From positions 1 to 34,726 of the forward strand of contig CALKUR010000031.1 of NCBI GenBank assembly GCA_937996725.1: a DNA stretch of 34,726 nucleotides, read 5' to 3'. The DNA comes from an uncultured Dechloromonas sp. Its GTDB lineage: Bacteria; Pseudomonadota; Gammaproteobacteria; Burkholderiales; Rhodocyclaceae. The position numbers were made by a program, and so were the translations under genes. A model generated the notes under the pieces. The model did not search any database. It worked only from the letters and a program-made list of their open reading frames with translations, and was not told the origin of the DNA. Positions 8,237 to 16,345 of this stretch are shown piece by piece. Positions within the stretch are counted from its first letter, which is position 1; every line of letters starts with the position of its first letter.

Positions 8237-8545
8237 ATGAGCTTTTTCAAACACCACGTTTTTATCTGTTGCAATCAACGTGAAAACGGGGACCCCTGCT
8301 GTAACGCCCTCGGCGCAAGTGCCATGTTCGACTACGCCAAAGCACGGGTGGCCGAACTCAAACTCAACCAACCGGGCATGGTGCGCATTAATAAAGCGGG
8401 TTGCCTAGGGCGCTGTCTGGAAGGTCCTGCCATGGTGATCTATCCGGAATCCGTGTGGTATCAGTTCGTGGATAAAGATGACATCAATGAGATTATCGAA
8501 TCCCATCTGGTCAACGATACACCCGTCGACCGCTTGCGTATCTAA
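8237..8545 (+). CDS. (2Fe-2S) ferredoxin, thioredoxin-like fold (COG3411 type)
   Basis: A small 102-aa cytoplasmic iron-sulfur protein. Cysteines are C11, C12, C21, C22, C56 and C60. The spacing C-x9-C ... C-x3-C, with AGCLGRCLEGPAMVIYPE around the last pair, matches the thioredoxin-like 2Fe-2S ferredoxin family related to NuoE. The doubled cysteines at both N-terminal positions leave the exact ligands ambiguous. It should carry electrons; the partner is unknown. An AAAGAGA ribosome site precedes the ATG, and the alpha/beta hydrolase gene follows by 12 nt, so the two are probably co-expressed. Confidence 0.87.
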   Translation: MSFFKHHVFICCNQRENGDPCCNALGASAMFDYAKARVAELKLNQPGMVRINKAGCLGRCLEGPAMVIYPESVWYQFVDKDDINEIIESHLVNDTPVDRLRI

Positions 8546-8557
8546 AGGGTAACGTTC

Positions 8558-9208
8558 ATGTCCCAAGCCGCTCCATCCCGAGAAGAACAAGTCCTGATCG
8601 ATGGCCCGATCGGCAAGATCGAGGTGCTCATTGATAACCCGGGCGCACCTCGTGGCATCGCCCTCATCGGTCACCCACACCCCATCGGCGGCGGTGCCGC
8701 CACCAACAAAGTCGCCCATACTCTGGCACGTACGTTCGCGGGCTTGGGCTATGCCGCCTTTCGCCCCAACTTTCGCACCGTTGGCCAGACCGAGGGTGAG
8801 CACGACGAGGGCATCGGCGAAACGGACGACATGCTCGCCGTGCTGGATTACGCCCGCGAACGCTGCGGTCACTTGCCCGTGGTACTCGCCGGCTTTTCAT
8901 TCGGCGCCTTCGTGCAGACACGCGTTGCGAAACGCATGGTAGAAGCCGGCCATCCGGCACAGCGCCTGGTACTCGTGGGCACGGCCTCTGGCTTCGTTGA
9001 AGGCACCCGCAATTACGATACCGAATCAGTACCGCGCGATTCCATCGTGATTCACGGCTCCGCCGATGAGACCGTACCGCTCGAAAACGTGTTGGCCTGG
9101 GCTGAACCACAGGATCTCCCTGTGATCGTGGTGCCCGCGGCCGATCACTTCTTTCATCGCCGACTGCACCTGCTGCGCGAAATCATCACGCACAACTGGC
9201 GTCACTGA
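8558..9208 (+). CDS. Alpha/beta hydrolase (COG2945 type)
   Basis: A 216-aa cytoplasmic serine hydrolase. The nucleophile elbow is G112-F-S114-F-G116, the candidate acid is D170 in HGSADETVP, and the candidate base is H197 in PAADHFFHRRLH. The N-terminal GHPHPIGGGAATNKV strand-loop and RPNFRTVGQTEGEHDEG are characteristic of this small family, whose members are usually of unknown substrate. There is no signal peptide. An AAGGG site lies upstream. Its TGA overlaps the ATG of cutA (TGATG), so it is translationally coupled to cutA and dsbD. Confidence 0.87.
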   Translation: MSQAAPSREEQVLIDGPIGKIEVLIDNPGAPRGIALIGHPHPIGGGAATNKVAHTLARTFAGLGYAAFRPNFRTVGQTEGEHDEGIGETDDMLAVLDYARERCGHLPVVLAGFSFGAFVQTRVAKRMVEAGHPAQRLVLVGTASGFVEGTRNYDTESVPRDSIVIHGSADETVPLENVLAWAEPQDLPVIVVPAADHFFHRRLHLLREIITHNWRH

Positions 9209-9534
9209 TGTTGACCGGGGTCCGACTCGTCTTCACCACCGTGCCAGACGAAGCACTGGCAGAGGCGCTCGCGCAACAACTCGTGGCGTCTGGCCTGGCA
9301 GCCTGCGTCAAAACGCTACCGGCCTGCACGTCCACCTATCGTTGGGAAGACCGGATTGAACATGCGACGGAAATACCGTTGATGATTGTTACACCTGCTG
9401 CACGCTACGCGGCGCTTGAACAGCATCTTAAACAGATACACCCGTATGACGTTCCAGAAATCCTGGCCGTCGACTGCAGCGATGGTCTCCCGGACTACCT
9501 GCAATGGGTGCTCGCAGCCGGATCGAACAACTGA
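9208..9534 (+). CDS. cutA: Divalent-cation tolerance protein CutA
   Basis: A 108-aa small trimeric cytoplasmic protein linked to copper and other divalent-metal tolerance; its molecular role remains debated. Family hallmarks are VFTTVPDEALAEALAQQLV, LAACVKTLPACTSTYRWEDRIE, the E-IPLMIVTPAARYAALEQHL segment and HPYDVPEILAVDC. Its TGA overlaps the dsbD ATG (TGATG). A cutA-dsbD pair is conserved in many proteobacteria, including Escherichia coli, which supports the assignment. Confidence 0.94.
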   Translation: MLTGVRLVFTTVPDEALAEALAQQLVASGLAACVKTLPACTSTYRWEDRIEHATEIPLMIVTPAARYAALEQHLKQIHPYDVPEILAVDCSDGLPDYLQWVLAAGSNN

Positions 9535-11381
9535 TGCGCCGGCTATTCGTAGCCTTTATTCTGGCGGCGCTCGCACTGGCGCCGCCTGTGGGCGCTGCGC
9601 CTGCCGATTTCTCGACAGCCCCCCCCGCAAATAACTTTCTACCGCCCCAGCTGGCATTCAAACCCACGGCCACCGCCATCAGCGGCGACCAGGTCGAGGT
9701 GCGTTTTGATATCCAACCGGGTTATTACCTGTATCGCAACAAGCTGGCCGTGGAGCTCACCGGCTTGGTTCCGGCCGACCTACGCATCAACGCAAGCGTT
9801 CTGCCAGCGGGCATTCAAAAAGAGGATCCCAACTTCGGTCTGACGGAGGTCTACCCCGATCCGCTGACTTGGCCGGTCATGGTAACGGGCGGTCCACGCC
9901 CAACGATGGTCACGCTCTCTGTACGCTATCAGGGCTGCGCCAGCCAGGGCATTTGCTACCCCCCTGAAGTCGTTCTATTGCCCGTGACATTACCGTCAGC
10001 CGATGCCCCGCCAGAAACGGCAAGTCCACCGATTAACGCCGTTGGAGGCCAGAACGGTATTCACGAGATTGCCCGTAGCCTCGATCAGGGTGCACTCTGG
10101 TTGAATCTGTTGCTCTTCTTCGGCGCCGGCATCGGCTTGGCATTCACACCCTGCATGTTGCCAATGATGCCGATCGTCGCTACCGTCGTGCTGGGCCGCC
10201 ACGATGCGGCACACCCGCTCTCGCATCTGCGTGGCTTCCTCCTCGCCCTGGCTTATGTACTGGGTATGGCACTCACCTATGCATTGGCCGGCGTCTTTGC
10301 CGGTTTGTCCGGCACCCTGATTTCCGGCCTATTGCAAAACCCATGGGTCTTAGCGAGCTTTGCGCTGATCTATGTGGTGTTGGCCGGGGCAATGCTAGGG
10401 CTCTATAACTTGCAACTGCCCAATGCGCTCCAGGGCACATTGGCGCAGGAAAGTCGCCGCCTCCATGGTGGTTCATTGCCCGCAGCATTCATCTTGGGCG
10501 CTCTGTCGGCATTAATCGTCGGCCCTTGTGTCGCCGCACCGCTGGCGGGGGCGCTTTTATACATCGGGCAAACCGGCAACGGCCTGCTAGGCGGTACCCT
10601 TTTATTTGCCATGGCCTTCGGGATGGGCATCCCACTCCTGGCGATGGGCGCATCGGCCGGCACGCTAGCCATTAAAACCGGGCCTTGGATGGAAGCCATC
10701 AAAAAGGCTTTCGGCTTCATTCTTCTGGCAACCGCCTGGTGGGTATTGTCGCCGGTCTTACCCGACAACGTCCTGATGGGCGGTTTCGGCATTCTGGCGA
10801 TGCTTGCGGGCGTGTTGCTCAAGGCGCTGGAACGGCTTCCAGAACGCGCGCATGTCTCGTCACGCCTGGGCAAAGCACTCGGTGTCTTACTCGTTGCCCT
10901 CGGCCTCGCCTGGCTGGCTGGCGCGCTGGGCGGTGCCACGCGCCTGGATCGACCGCTGAGCCCATTCATCGCGGGTGTCGAACCACAAGTTGTGGACAAC
11001 ACGCCACTGCCTATGGCGAAAGTCACCACGATTGCCGGTCTTGAAGCAGCGCTGCGCGACACGCAAAAGCCGGTCTTCATCGACGTGTACGCCGACTGGT
11101 GCGTGAGCTGCAAGGAGTTTGAACGCGACACCCTAGGCAACCCCGCTGTACGCAAGGCCCTGGACGCCTTTACGCTGATCCGGGTCGACGTTACCAGCAG
11201 CGATACCGAAGCCCGCAACCTGCTTCAGCGATTCGGGCTTTTCGGGCCGCCGGGCATGGTGTTCTATGCCTCGGGCGGGCGTCTATTGCACGATGCCACC
11301 TTGGCCGGGTATGTCGGGCCCGAAGCATTTCTGAAGCAACTGCAACGCGTACTCGCTCTGGCCGAAAAGACAGGCAACTAA
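9534..11381 (+). CDS. dsbD: Thiol:disulfide interchange protein DsbD
   Basis: An inner-membrane reductant conduit that passes electrons from cytoplasmic thioredoxin to periplasmic disulfide isomerases and cytochrome c maturation factors. The 615-aa product has all three modules with their cysteine pairs: signal peptide (1-22), periplasmic alpha domain with C135 and C141, a membrane core of about eight helices with C207 (AFTPCMLPMMP) and C332 (VGPCVAAP), and a C-terminal thioredoxin-like gamma domain with C523-V-S-C526 (ADWCVSC). I chose the ATG at 9534 because the Met-Arg-Arg start and hydrophobic core make a normal signal peptide and it overlaps the cutA stop by 1 nt; an in-frame ATG at 9504 lies inside cutA. 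Confidence 0.96.
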   Translation: MRRLFVAFILAALALAPPVGAAPADFSTAPPANNFLPPQLAFKPTATAISGDQVEVRFDIQPGYYLYRNKLAVELTGLVPADLRINASVLPAGIQKEDPNFGLTEVYPDPLTWPVMVTGGPRPTMVTLSVRYQGCASQGICYPPEVVLLPVTLPSADAPPETASPPINAVGGQNGIHEIARSLDQGALWLNLLLFFGAGIGLAFTPCMLPMMPIVATVVLGRHDAAHPLSHLRGFLLALAYVLGMALTYALAGVFAGLSGTLISGLLQNPWVLASFALIYVVLAGAMLGLYNLQLPNALQGTLAQESRRLHGGSLPAAFILGALSALIVGPCVAAPLAGALLYIGQTGNGLLGGTLLFAMAFGMGIPLLAMGASAGTLAIKTGPWMEAIKKAFGFILLATAWWVLSPVLPDNVLMGGFGILAMLAGVLLKALERLPERAHVSSRLGKALGVLLVALGLAWLAGALGGATRLDRPLSPFIAGVEPQVVDNTPLPMAKVTTIAGLEAALRDTQKPVFIDVYADWCVSCKEFERDTLGNPAVRKALDAFTLIRVDVTSSDTEARNLLQRFGLFGPPGMVFYASGGRLLHDATLAGYVGPEAFLKQLQRVLALAEKTGN

Positions 11382-11437
11382 TCCCGCGCCACGCCTTGTA
11401 ACAACGGGCTTTACGCCGCCTTCTGGCGAGGCCGGCA

Positions 11438-11446
11438 TGTTAGAAT
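11438..11446 (+). promoter_or_regulatory. Possible extended -10 promoter for the rib operon
   Basis: TGT followed by TAGAAT is an extended -10 (TGn) with a 5/6 match, in the 105-nt gap before ribE. It would give a leader of about 34 nt. No clear -35 is seen. The gap shows none of the conserved boxes of an FMN riboswitch. Confidence 0.42.
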
Positions 11447-11486
11447 CACACCCTTATTCATCGCTCCGCGCATCCCATCAGACACC

Positions 11487-12104
11487 ATGTTTTCAGGAAT
11501 CATTGCCGCCATTGGCCACGTTGATCAAGTCGCTGCCCGCAACAGCGGCGTGCGGCTGACCATCGACGCCGGTGGCCTGGACCTCAGCGATGTGGCTCTG
11601 GGCGACTCGATCGCCTGCAATGGTGTCTGCCTGACCGTCGTTGAACTGGTGCCGACAGCTAAACCCACGGCCTTCGTCGTGGATGTGTCCGATGAAACCC
11701 TGCGCTGTGCCACCGGCCTCGACGCCCGTGCGCCACTCAATCTTGAAAAAGCGCTGCGCCTGGCCGATCGCCTGGGTGGCCATCTGGTGACTGGCCATGT
11801 TGATGGCATCGGCCATGTGCACCACTTCGCACCGACCTCGTCAGATGCCCAAGGGGATTGGCTGCTGACCATCGAAGCCCCCGATGACCTCGCCCCGTTT
11901 ATTGCGCGCAAAGGTTCCATCACCGTTAACGGCACCAGCCTGACCGTGAACACCGTGGATGATCGGCACTTCTCGATCAACCTTATTCCACACACCTTGC
12001 AGAACACCATGCTGCACACGCTAACCGCGAACGCCCCAGTCAACCTGGAAATTGATGTTATCGCGCGTTACTGCGAACGTCTGCTGTCGTATACGAAATC
12101 ATGA
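11487..12104 (+). CDS. ribE: Riboflavin synthase (alpha chain)
   Basis: Catalyses dismutation of two 6,7-dimethyl-8-ribityllumazine molecules into riboflavin and a pyrimidinedione. The 205-aa product contains the two tandem lumazine-binding repeats: the first from MFSGIIAAIG through GDSIACNGVCLTVVEL, the second from GGHLVTGHVDGIGHV through KGSITVNGTSLTVNTV. Both halves keep their ligand-binding blocks. It opens the block ribE-ribBA-ribH-nusB and overlaps ribBA by 4 nt (ATGA). ribD, often just upstream in relatives, is not here; dsbD precedes it instead. The Shine-Dalgarno sequence is weak. Confidence 0.96.
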   Translation: MFSGIIAAIGHVDQVAARNSGVRLTIDAGGLDLSDVALGDSIACNGVCLTVVELVPTAKPTAFVVDVSDETLRCATGLDARAPLNLEKALRLADRLGGHLVTGHVDGIGHVHHFAPTSSDAQGDWLLTIEAPDDLAPFIARKGSITVNGTSLTVNTVDDRHFSINLIPHTLQNTMLHTLTANAPVNLEIDVIARYCERLLSYTKS

Positions 12105-13228
12105 GCGAACAACACGTACAAAAAATCGCCCCCACGCACGAAATTATCGCCGAGCTACGCGCCGGGCGCATGGTCGTGCTGGTGGATGAAGAGGATCGTG
12201 AGAACGAAGGCGATCTCGTCCTCGCGGCTGATCACGTGACGCCGGAAGCCATCAACTTCATGGCCCGCTTCGGTCGCGGCCTGATCTGCCTGACGCTCAC
12301 CGAACAACGTTGCCGACAACTGGGTCTCAACCAGATGGCGCGCGACAACAAAGCACAATTCGGCACCGCCTTCACGGTCTCCATCGAAGCTGCCGAGGGC
12401 GTCACAACCGGCATTTCGGCACACGACCGCGCCCGCACGATTCAGGCAGCAGTGGCTGTCGATGCCAAACCGGCCGATATCGTTCAGCCGGGCCATATCT
12501 TTCCAATCATGGCACGGCCGGGTGGTGTGCTCGTTCGCGCCGGCCATACCGAAGCCGGTTGCGATCTCGCCAGTCTGGCCGGTCTGAGCCCGGCTTCTGT
12601 GATCTGCGAAATCATGAGCGAAGACGGCAGCATGGCACGCCTGCCTGAACTCAAAGAATTTGCCGTCCAGCACGGCCTCAAAATCGGTACCATTGCCGAC
12701 CTGATTCACTACCGCAGCCAACACGAAACACTGGTAGGCCGTTCCGGTTCGCGCACGCTCGAGACACGCCACGGCAACTTCACGCTGCACACCTACGCCG
12801 ACAAGGCCTCCGACGATGTCCATCTAGCACTCGTTAAAGGCACGCTGGACCCGGCGAAAGAAACGCTGGTACGTGTACATGTGCCGCTGTCGGTACTCGA
12901 CTTTCTAGCCCCAGAAAACACAGGGCACAGCGTGATGCTGGAAGAAGCCATGGCTGCCGTCGGCGCCGCCGATCAGGGCGTGCTCGTCATGCTGCATAAG
13001 CCACTTAGCGGACACGAATTGTTGCAAGGCCTGGTTGCAACGGATCAGCAGTCAGCACCGCGCAAATGGGATCCACTCTTACACGGCATCGGTGCGCAAA
13101 TTCTGCGCGACCTCGGCGTTAAGAAAATGCGTCTGCTGGCCAGCCCGCAACGCATCCCGGCGATGACCGGCTTCGATCTGGAAGTCACCGGATTTCAACA
13201 GCCTGACGGCACGCGCACCAACGTTTAA
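12101..13228 (+). CDS. ribBA: 3,4-dihydroxy-2-butanone-4-phosphate synthase fused to a degenerate GTP cyclohydrolase II domain (RibBX-like)
   Basis: The N-terminal RibB half (about residues 1-205) converts ribulose 5-phosphate to the four-carbon riboflavin precursor. It keeps the acidic active-site loop DEEDRENEGD (29-38), RAGHTEAGCDLA and EIMSEDGSMAR. The C-terminal half (about 210-375) is recognisable as a GTP cyclohydrolase II fold but lacks the three zinc-binding cysteines that normally lie in a His-Ser-Glu-Cys...Cys-x-Cys stretch: its counterpart (around VPLSVLDFLAPENTGHSVM) has no cysteine. It is therefore probably inactive as RibA. Such hybrids are known in proteobacteria (RibBX), so a separate ribA is expected elsewhere. 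It overlaps ribE by 4 nt and precedes ribH by 9 nt. Confidence 0.93.
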   Translation: MSEQHVQKIAPTHEIIAELRAGRMVVLVDEEDRENEGDLVLAADHVTPEAINFMARFGRGLICLTLTEQRCRQLGLNQMARDNKAQFGTAFTVSIEAAEGVTTGISAHDRARTIQAAVAVDAKPADIVQPGHIFPIMARPGGVLVRAGHTEAGCDLASLAGLSPASVICEIMSEDGSMARLPELKEFAVQHGLKIGTIADLIHYRSQHETLVGRSGSRTLETRHGNFTLHTYADKASDDVHLALVKGTLDPAKETLVRVHVPLSVLDFLAPENTGHSVMLEEAMAAVGAADQGVLVMLHKPLSGHELLQGLVATDQQSAPRKWDPLLHGIGAQILRDLGVKKMRLLASPQRIPAMTGFDLEVTGFQQPDGTRTNV

Positions 13229-13237
13229 GGAAGATCC

Positions 13238-13738
13238 ATGGCCCGCTATCTGGAACACCCTATCGATACTAACGGCAAAGGGCTGCGTATCGGCATTGCT
13301 GTAGCCCGTTTCAATCAGGACATCTGCGATGGCCTGCTATCGGCTGCTGTTAATGAGTTACACCTGCTGGGCGTTGCTGCCGAAGACATTACCGTATGCA
13401 GCGTCCCTGGCGCGCTTGAAATCCCCCTCGTCTTGCAGACCCTCGCCGACGAGGAAGAAAAATCCTACGATGCCCTCATCGCATTGGGCGCGGTCATTCG
13501 CGGCGAGACCTATCACTTTGAAGTCGTGAGCAACGATAGCTGTCGTGCTGTGATGGATGTGCAACTGACCACCGGTGTGCCGATCGCCAATGGCATCCTG
13601 ACCACCGAGGATGACGATCAGGCTCTCGTACGCATGCACGATAAGGGTGCCAACTGCGCCCGTTGCGCCATCGAGATGGCACGCCTGCATGCCCGCATCC
13701 GTTCGGGCGAAGCGCCGCAACCAGAAGGACGTGCGTGA
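13238..13738 (+). CDS. ribH: 6,7-dimethyl-8-ribityllumazine synthase
   Basis: Condenses the RibB product with the pyrimidine intermediate to give lumazine, the substrate of RibE. The 166-aa protein carries RIGIAVARFNQDICDGLL, the VPGALEIPL substrate loop, GAVIRGETYHFEVVSN with the catalytic His, and GVPIANGILTTEDDDQA. Length and motifs are standard. It has a strong AAGGAAG ribosome site in the short gap after ribBA, and its TGA overlaps the nusB ATG (TGATG). A ribH-nusB junction is widely conserved. Confidence 0.96.
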   Translation: MARYLEHPIDTNGKGLRIGIAVARFNQDICDGLLSAAVNELHLLGVAAEDITVCSVPGALEIPLVLQTLADEEEKSYDALIALGAVIRGETYHFEVVSNDSCRAVMDVQLTTGVPIANGILTTEDDDQALVRMHDKGANCARCAIEMARLHARIRSGEAPQPEGRA

Positions 13739-14217
13739 TGACCCAACAAGCTCAAGGATCACGGCCCGCCAATGGCCCAAAGCCAGCCCGCCGTCGCGCC
13801 CGTGAAGCAGTGCTGCAAGCCCTCTATGGTTGGCAGATCGGCGGCCAGGATCTGGCCGCCTGCGAAACAGCGCTGCACGAGATTGATGGATTCAGCCAAC
13901 TCCGTGACGCTGAACAAAAGTTTGCAGTGAATCTGCTGCGTGGATGTATCGCACACTACGAGACGCACCGCGAACAACTAACACCGCTGCTCGACCGCCC
14001 CTTCGCCGAGCTGTCGCCCATCGAAGGGTGCATCCTGTTGCTGGGTGCGCATGAAATGGCTGACAGTCCAGAAACTCCCGTGCGCGTGGTTATGAACGAA
14101 GCGATCGAACTGGCCAAAACATTTGGCGGCACCGATGGCCATAAGTTTGTGAATGGCGTGCTCGACCGCCTGGCACCTATACTGCGCCCGCTCGAAAGCA
14201 GTCGATCTACTCGTTGA
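13738..14217 (+). CDS. nusB: Transcription antitermination factor NusB
   Basis: Binds boxA of nascent rRNA with NusE (S10) to assemble the antitermination complex. The 159-aa product has an extended basic N-terminus, then RRRAREAVLQALYGWQIGG, the central LLRGCIAHYE helix, PFAELSPIEGCILLLGAHEM and VVMNEAIELAKTFGGTDGHKFVNGVLDRLAP, all diagnostic. The ATG at 13738 is preferred because it overlaps the ribH stop by 1 nt; a longer in-frame ORF from 13663 lies within ribH. thiL follows after 7 nt. Confidence 0.96.
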   Translation: MTQQAQGSRPANGPKPARRRAREAVLQALYGWQIGGQDLAACETALHEIDGFSQLRDAEQKFAVNLLRGCIAHYETHREQLTPLLDRPFAELSPIEGCILLLGAHEMADSPETPVRVVMNEAIELAKTFGGTDGHKFVNGVLDRLAPILRPLESSRSTR

Positions 14218-14224
14218 GATTGTC

Positions 14225-15238
14225 ATGGCCGGCGAGTTCGCACTGATCGAACACCTGCTGCGCCAGACTCGCGCCGATCATGCCACGCGACCGCCCATTC
14301 TCGGGCCTGGCGATGATTGTGCGCTGATTGCACCGTCTCATCCCAATCTTGCCTGGGCCGTCACAACCGATATGCTGGTTTCCGGCGTGCACTTTCTCGA
14401 GACAGATGACCCACGAGATCTGGGTTGGAAAACCCTGGCCGTCAACCTCTCTGATCTTGCCGCCATGGGCGCATTGCCACGCTATGTCACCCTGGCCGCC
14501 GCCATACCCCCAGAAGATGCGCAAGACACTGCCTGGATCGACGCCTTCTTTAGTGGCTTCGTTGATTGTCTAAATACATTTGATGTGGCACTGATCGGTG
14601 GCGATACCACCCGTGGGCGACGCACCTTCAGCGTGACTGCCATGGGCGAAGTCGAGGCCAACCGGGCACTGCGTCGTAGCGGGGCACAAAGGGATGATGA
14701 CATCTGGATCTCCGGCACACCAGGCTATGCCACGCTCGGTTTACGTACCAAACTCGATGGCATTGCGTTGCCACCGGGCATTGCCAGTCTAGCCCACCAA
14801 GCCTTACACCGGCCACAGCCCCGCGTGGCTCTAGGCCTAGCAATCATCGGTCTTGCTCATAGCGCCATCGACGTCTCCGATGGCCTGCTGCAAGATTTAG
14901 GACACATCGCCCGTGCGTCTCATTGCCAGGCAATACTTGAAACGACGCTATTGCCGTCATGCCCCGCCGGAGTCGATGTCAACCTCTGGCACACCTGTCT
15001 CCTAGGTGGCGGCGATGATTACGAGCTGTTGTTCACCGCACCCACCTCGGCCCGCGATGCCGTTACAACATTGAGCCATCAGCTATCACTCCCTTTAACC
15101 CGCATCGGCCAGATGCACCCGATGCAGGACGGCGCGGAACAGGGCACAATGTCAGGCGACGCCGTTCAGTTGCTGGATCTAACGCATCAACCCATCGATC
15201 TCTCCCTGTTGCGAACCGGGTTTGATCATTTTGCCTGA
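14225..15238 (+). CDS. thiL: Thiamine-monophosphate kinase
   Basis: Phosphorylates thiamine monophosphate to thiamine pyrophosphate, the active cofactor. The 337-aa product shows the PurM/ThiL fold signatures: GPGDD (27-31), TTDMLVSGVHF (metal and substrate Asp at 49), WKTLAVNLSDLAAMGA, IGGDTTRG (Asp 127), DVSDGLLQDLGHIA and GGGDDYELLFTAP. Start 14225 gives the family N-terminus MAGEFALIEHLL; a longer in-frame ORF from 14153 would overlap nusB and adds unrelated residues. The nusB-thiL-pgpA-pncC order is common in proteobacteria. Confidence 0.95.
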   Translation: MAGEFALIEHLLRQTRADHATRPPILGPGDDCALIAPSHPNLAWAVTTDMLVSGVHFLETDDPRDLGWKTLAVNLSDLAAMGALPRYVTLAAAIPPEDAQDTAWIDAFFSGFVDCLNTFDVALIGGDTTRGRRTFSVTAMGEVEANRALRRSGAQRDDDIWISGTPGYATLGLRTKLDGIALPPGIASLAHQALHRPQPRVALGLAIIGLAHSAIDVSDGLLQDLGHIARASHCQAILETTLLPSCPAGVDVNLWHTCLLGGGDDYELLFTAPTSARDAVTTLSHQLSLPLTRIGQMHPMQDGAEQGTMSGDAVQLLDLTHQPIDLSLLRTGFDHFA

Positions 15239-15251
15239 CCCCTGCCCAATC

Positions 15252-15797
15252 ATGAGTGCTGAAGACCAAAATCTGACCACGACCGGAACACAGCCCACCG
15301 TGCGTTTTCTGCTCGCTGATCCGCTGCACACCATCGCACTCGGATTCGGCAGCGGCCTCTCCCCTTGGGCACCTGGCACCATCGGCACACTATTCGCCTG
15401 GGCAACGTTCCGCGCACTGGATATCGCCATTCCGGCCAGCGTCCTGCTGTTACTCATCCTCATGGGATTTGTACTCGGCATCGTCGCGATTGATAAGACG
15501 GGTCAAGCACTTGGTGAAATCGACCACGGCAGTATCGTCTGGGATGAAATCATTCCCTTCTGGGGCATCCTTTGGCTATTGTCCAATGCGATTGGCGACA
15601 ATCTGGTATGGCAAGCCATTGCCTTTGCGCTCTTTCGGCTGTTCGACATTACTAAGCCCTGGCCCGCCCGCTACTACGACCGCCACGTCAAAAATGGCTA
15701 TGGCGTGATGATGGACGATGTCATTGCGGCGCTTTATACCATTGGAGCTTTGGCGGTCCTGTTAGCCTTCGCCTATGTACAGGCACATGGTGCATGA
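15252..15797 (+). CDS. pgpA: Phosphatidylglycerophosphatase A
   Basis: Inner-membrane lipid phosphatase that dephosphorylates phosphatidylglycerophosphate to phosphatidylglycerol. The 181-aa product has the signatures GFGSGLSPWAPGTIGTL (about residues 31-47), DHGSIVWDEIIPFW with acidic catalytic residues, and a C-terminal NGYGVMMDDVIAALY segment, plus several hydrophobic helices. The ATG at 15252 lies 13 nt after the thiL stop; an in-frame TTG at 15222 would overlap thiL and is less likely. It overlaps pncC by 4 nt (ATGA). Confidence 0.94.
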   Translation: MSAEDQNLTTTGTQPTVRFLLADPLHTIALGFGSGLSPWAPGTIGTLFAWATFRALDIAIPASVLLLLILMGFVLGIVAIDKTGQALGEIDHGSIVWDEIIPFWGILWLLSNAIGDNLVWQAIAFALFRLFDITKPWPARYYDRHVKNGYGVMMDDVIAALYTIGALAVLLAFAYVQAHGA

Positions 15798-16297
15798 GCA
15801 TGCCCCACAACGATATCGCCGTTCGAGTCCGCACCCTGGCGACCTTGCTAACGCGCCACGGCCAAAAACTGGCTACCGCCGAATCGTGCACCGGCGGCCT
15901 GATCGCTGCCGCGCTGACGGCGCTTTCCGGGAGCTCGCTTTGGTTTGAACGGGGTTGGGTCACTTACTCTAATACCGCCAAGACAGAAGAGCTCGGCGTC
16001 AGTGACAGGCTTATCGCCAACCAGGGTGCCGTGAGCGAAGACGTTGCCGCAGCGATGGCCGCGGGTGCCCGCACCATGGCCCATGTGGATTACGCACTAT
16101 CAGTCACCGGTATTGCCGGCCCGGATGGTGGCTCACCGAACAAGCCTATCGGCACCGTCTGTTTTGGCTGGGCGACCCCCACAGAAACGCGCATGGAGAC
16201 ACAACACTTCACCGGTGACCGTCAGTCTGTTCGTGAGCAATCGGTCGCCCATGCACTAGCCGGCCTAATCGCCCTGCTCATGGACGAACCCCGCTAA
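15794..16297 (+). CDS. pncC: Nicotinamide-nucleotide amidase (CinA C-terminal domain protein)
   Basis: Hydrolyses nicotinamide mononucleotide to nicotinate mononucleotide in NAD recycling. The 167-aa stand-alone CinA C-terminal domain has LATAESCTGGLIAAALT with the catalytic Ser, GAVSEDVAAAMAAGA, and SVTGIAGPDGGSPNKPIGTV. The molybdopterin-binding N-terminal domain of full CinA is absent, as usual for PncC. Start 15794 (ATGA overlap with pgpA) or the in-frame ATG at 15800 are both possible and differ by two residues. Confidence 0.93.
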   Translation: MSMPHNDIAVRVRTLATLLTRHGQKLATAESCTGGLIAAALTALSGSSLWFERGWVTYSNTAKTEELGVSDRLIANQGAVSEDVAAAMAAGARTMAHVDYALSVTGIAGPDGGSPNKPIGTVCFGWATPTETRMETQHFTGDRQSVREQSVAHALAGLIALLMDEPR

Positions 16298-16345
16298 GCC
16301 GTTAAGCTCTATCATTCACCCTAGCAATCTACGAGGATGTATCCC

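Noticed and set aside
10403..11218. A 271-codon minus-strand frame opposite dsbD
   Set aside because: It is Arg/Ser/Pro-rich with no domain, a shadow of the well-supported dsbD frame.
11382..11486. FMN riboswitch or terminator between dsbD and ribE
   Set aside because: The conserved RFN boxes are not found, and the only hairpin (a 4-bp CGCC/GGCG stem) has no U tract.
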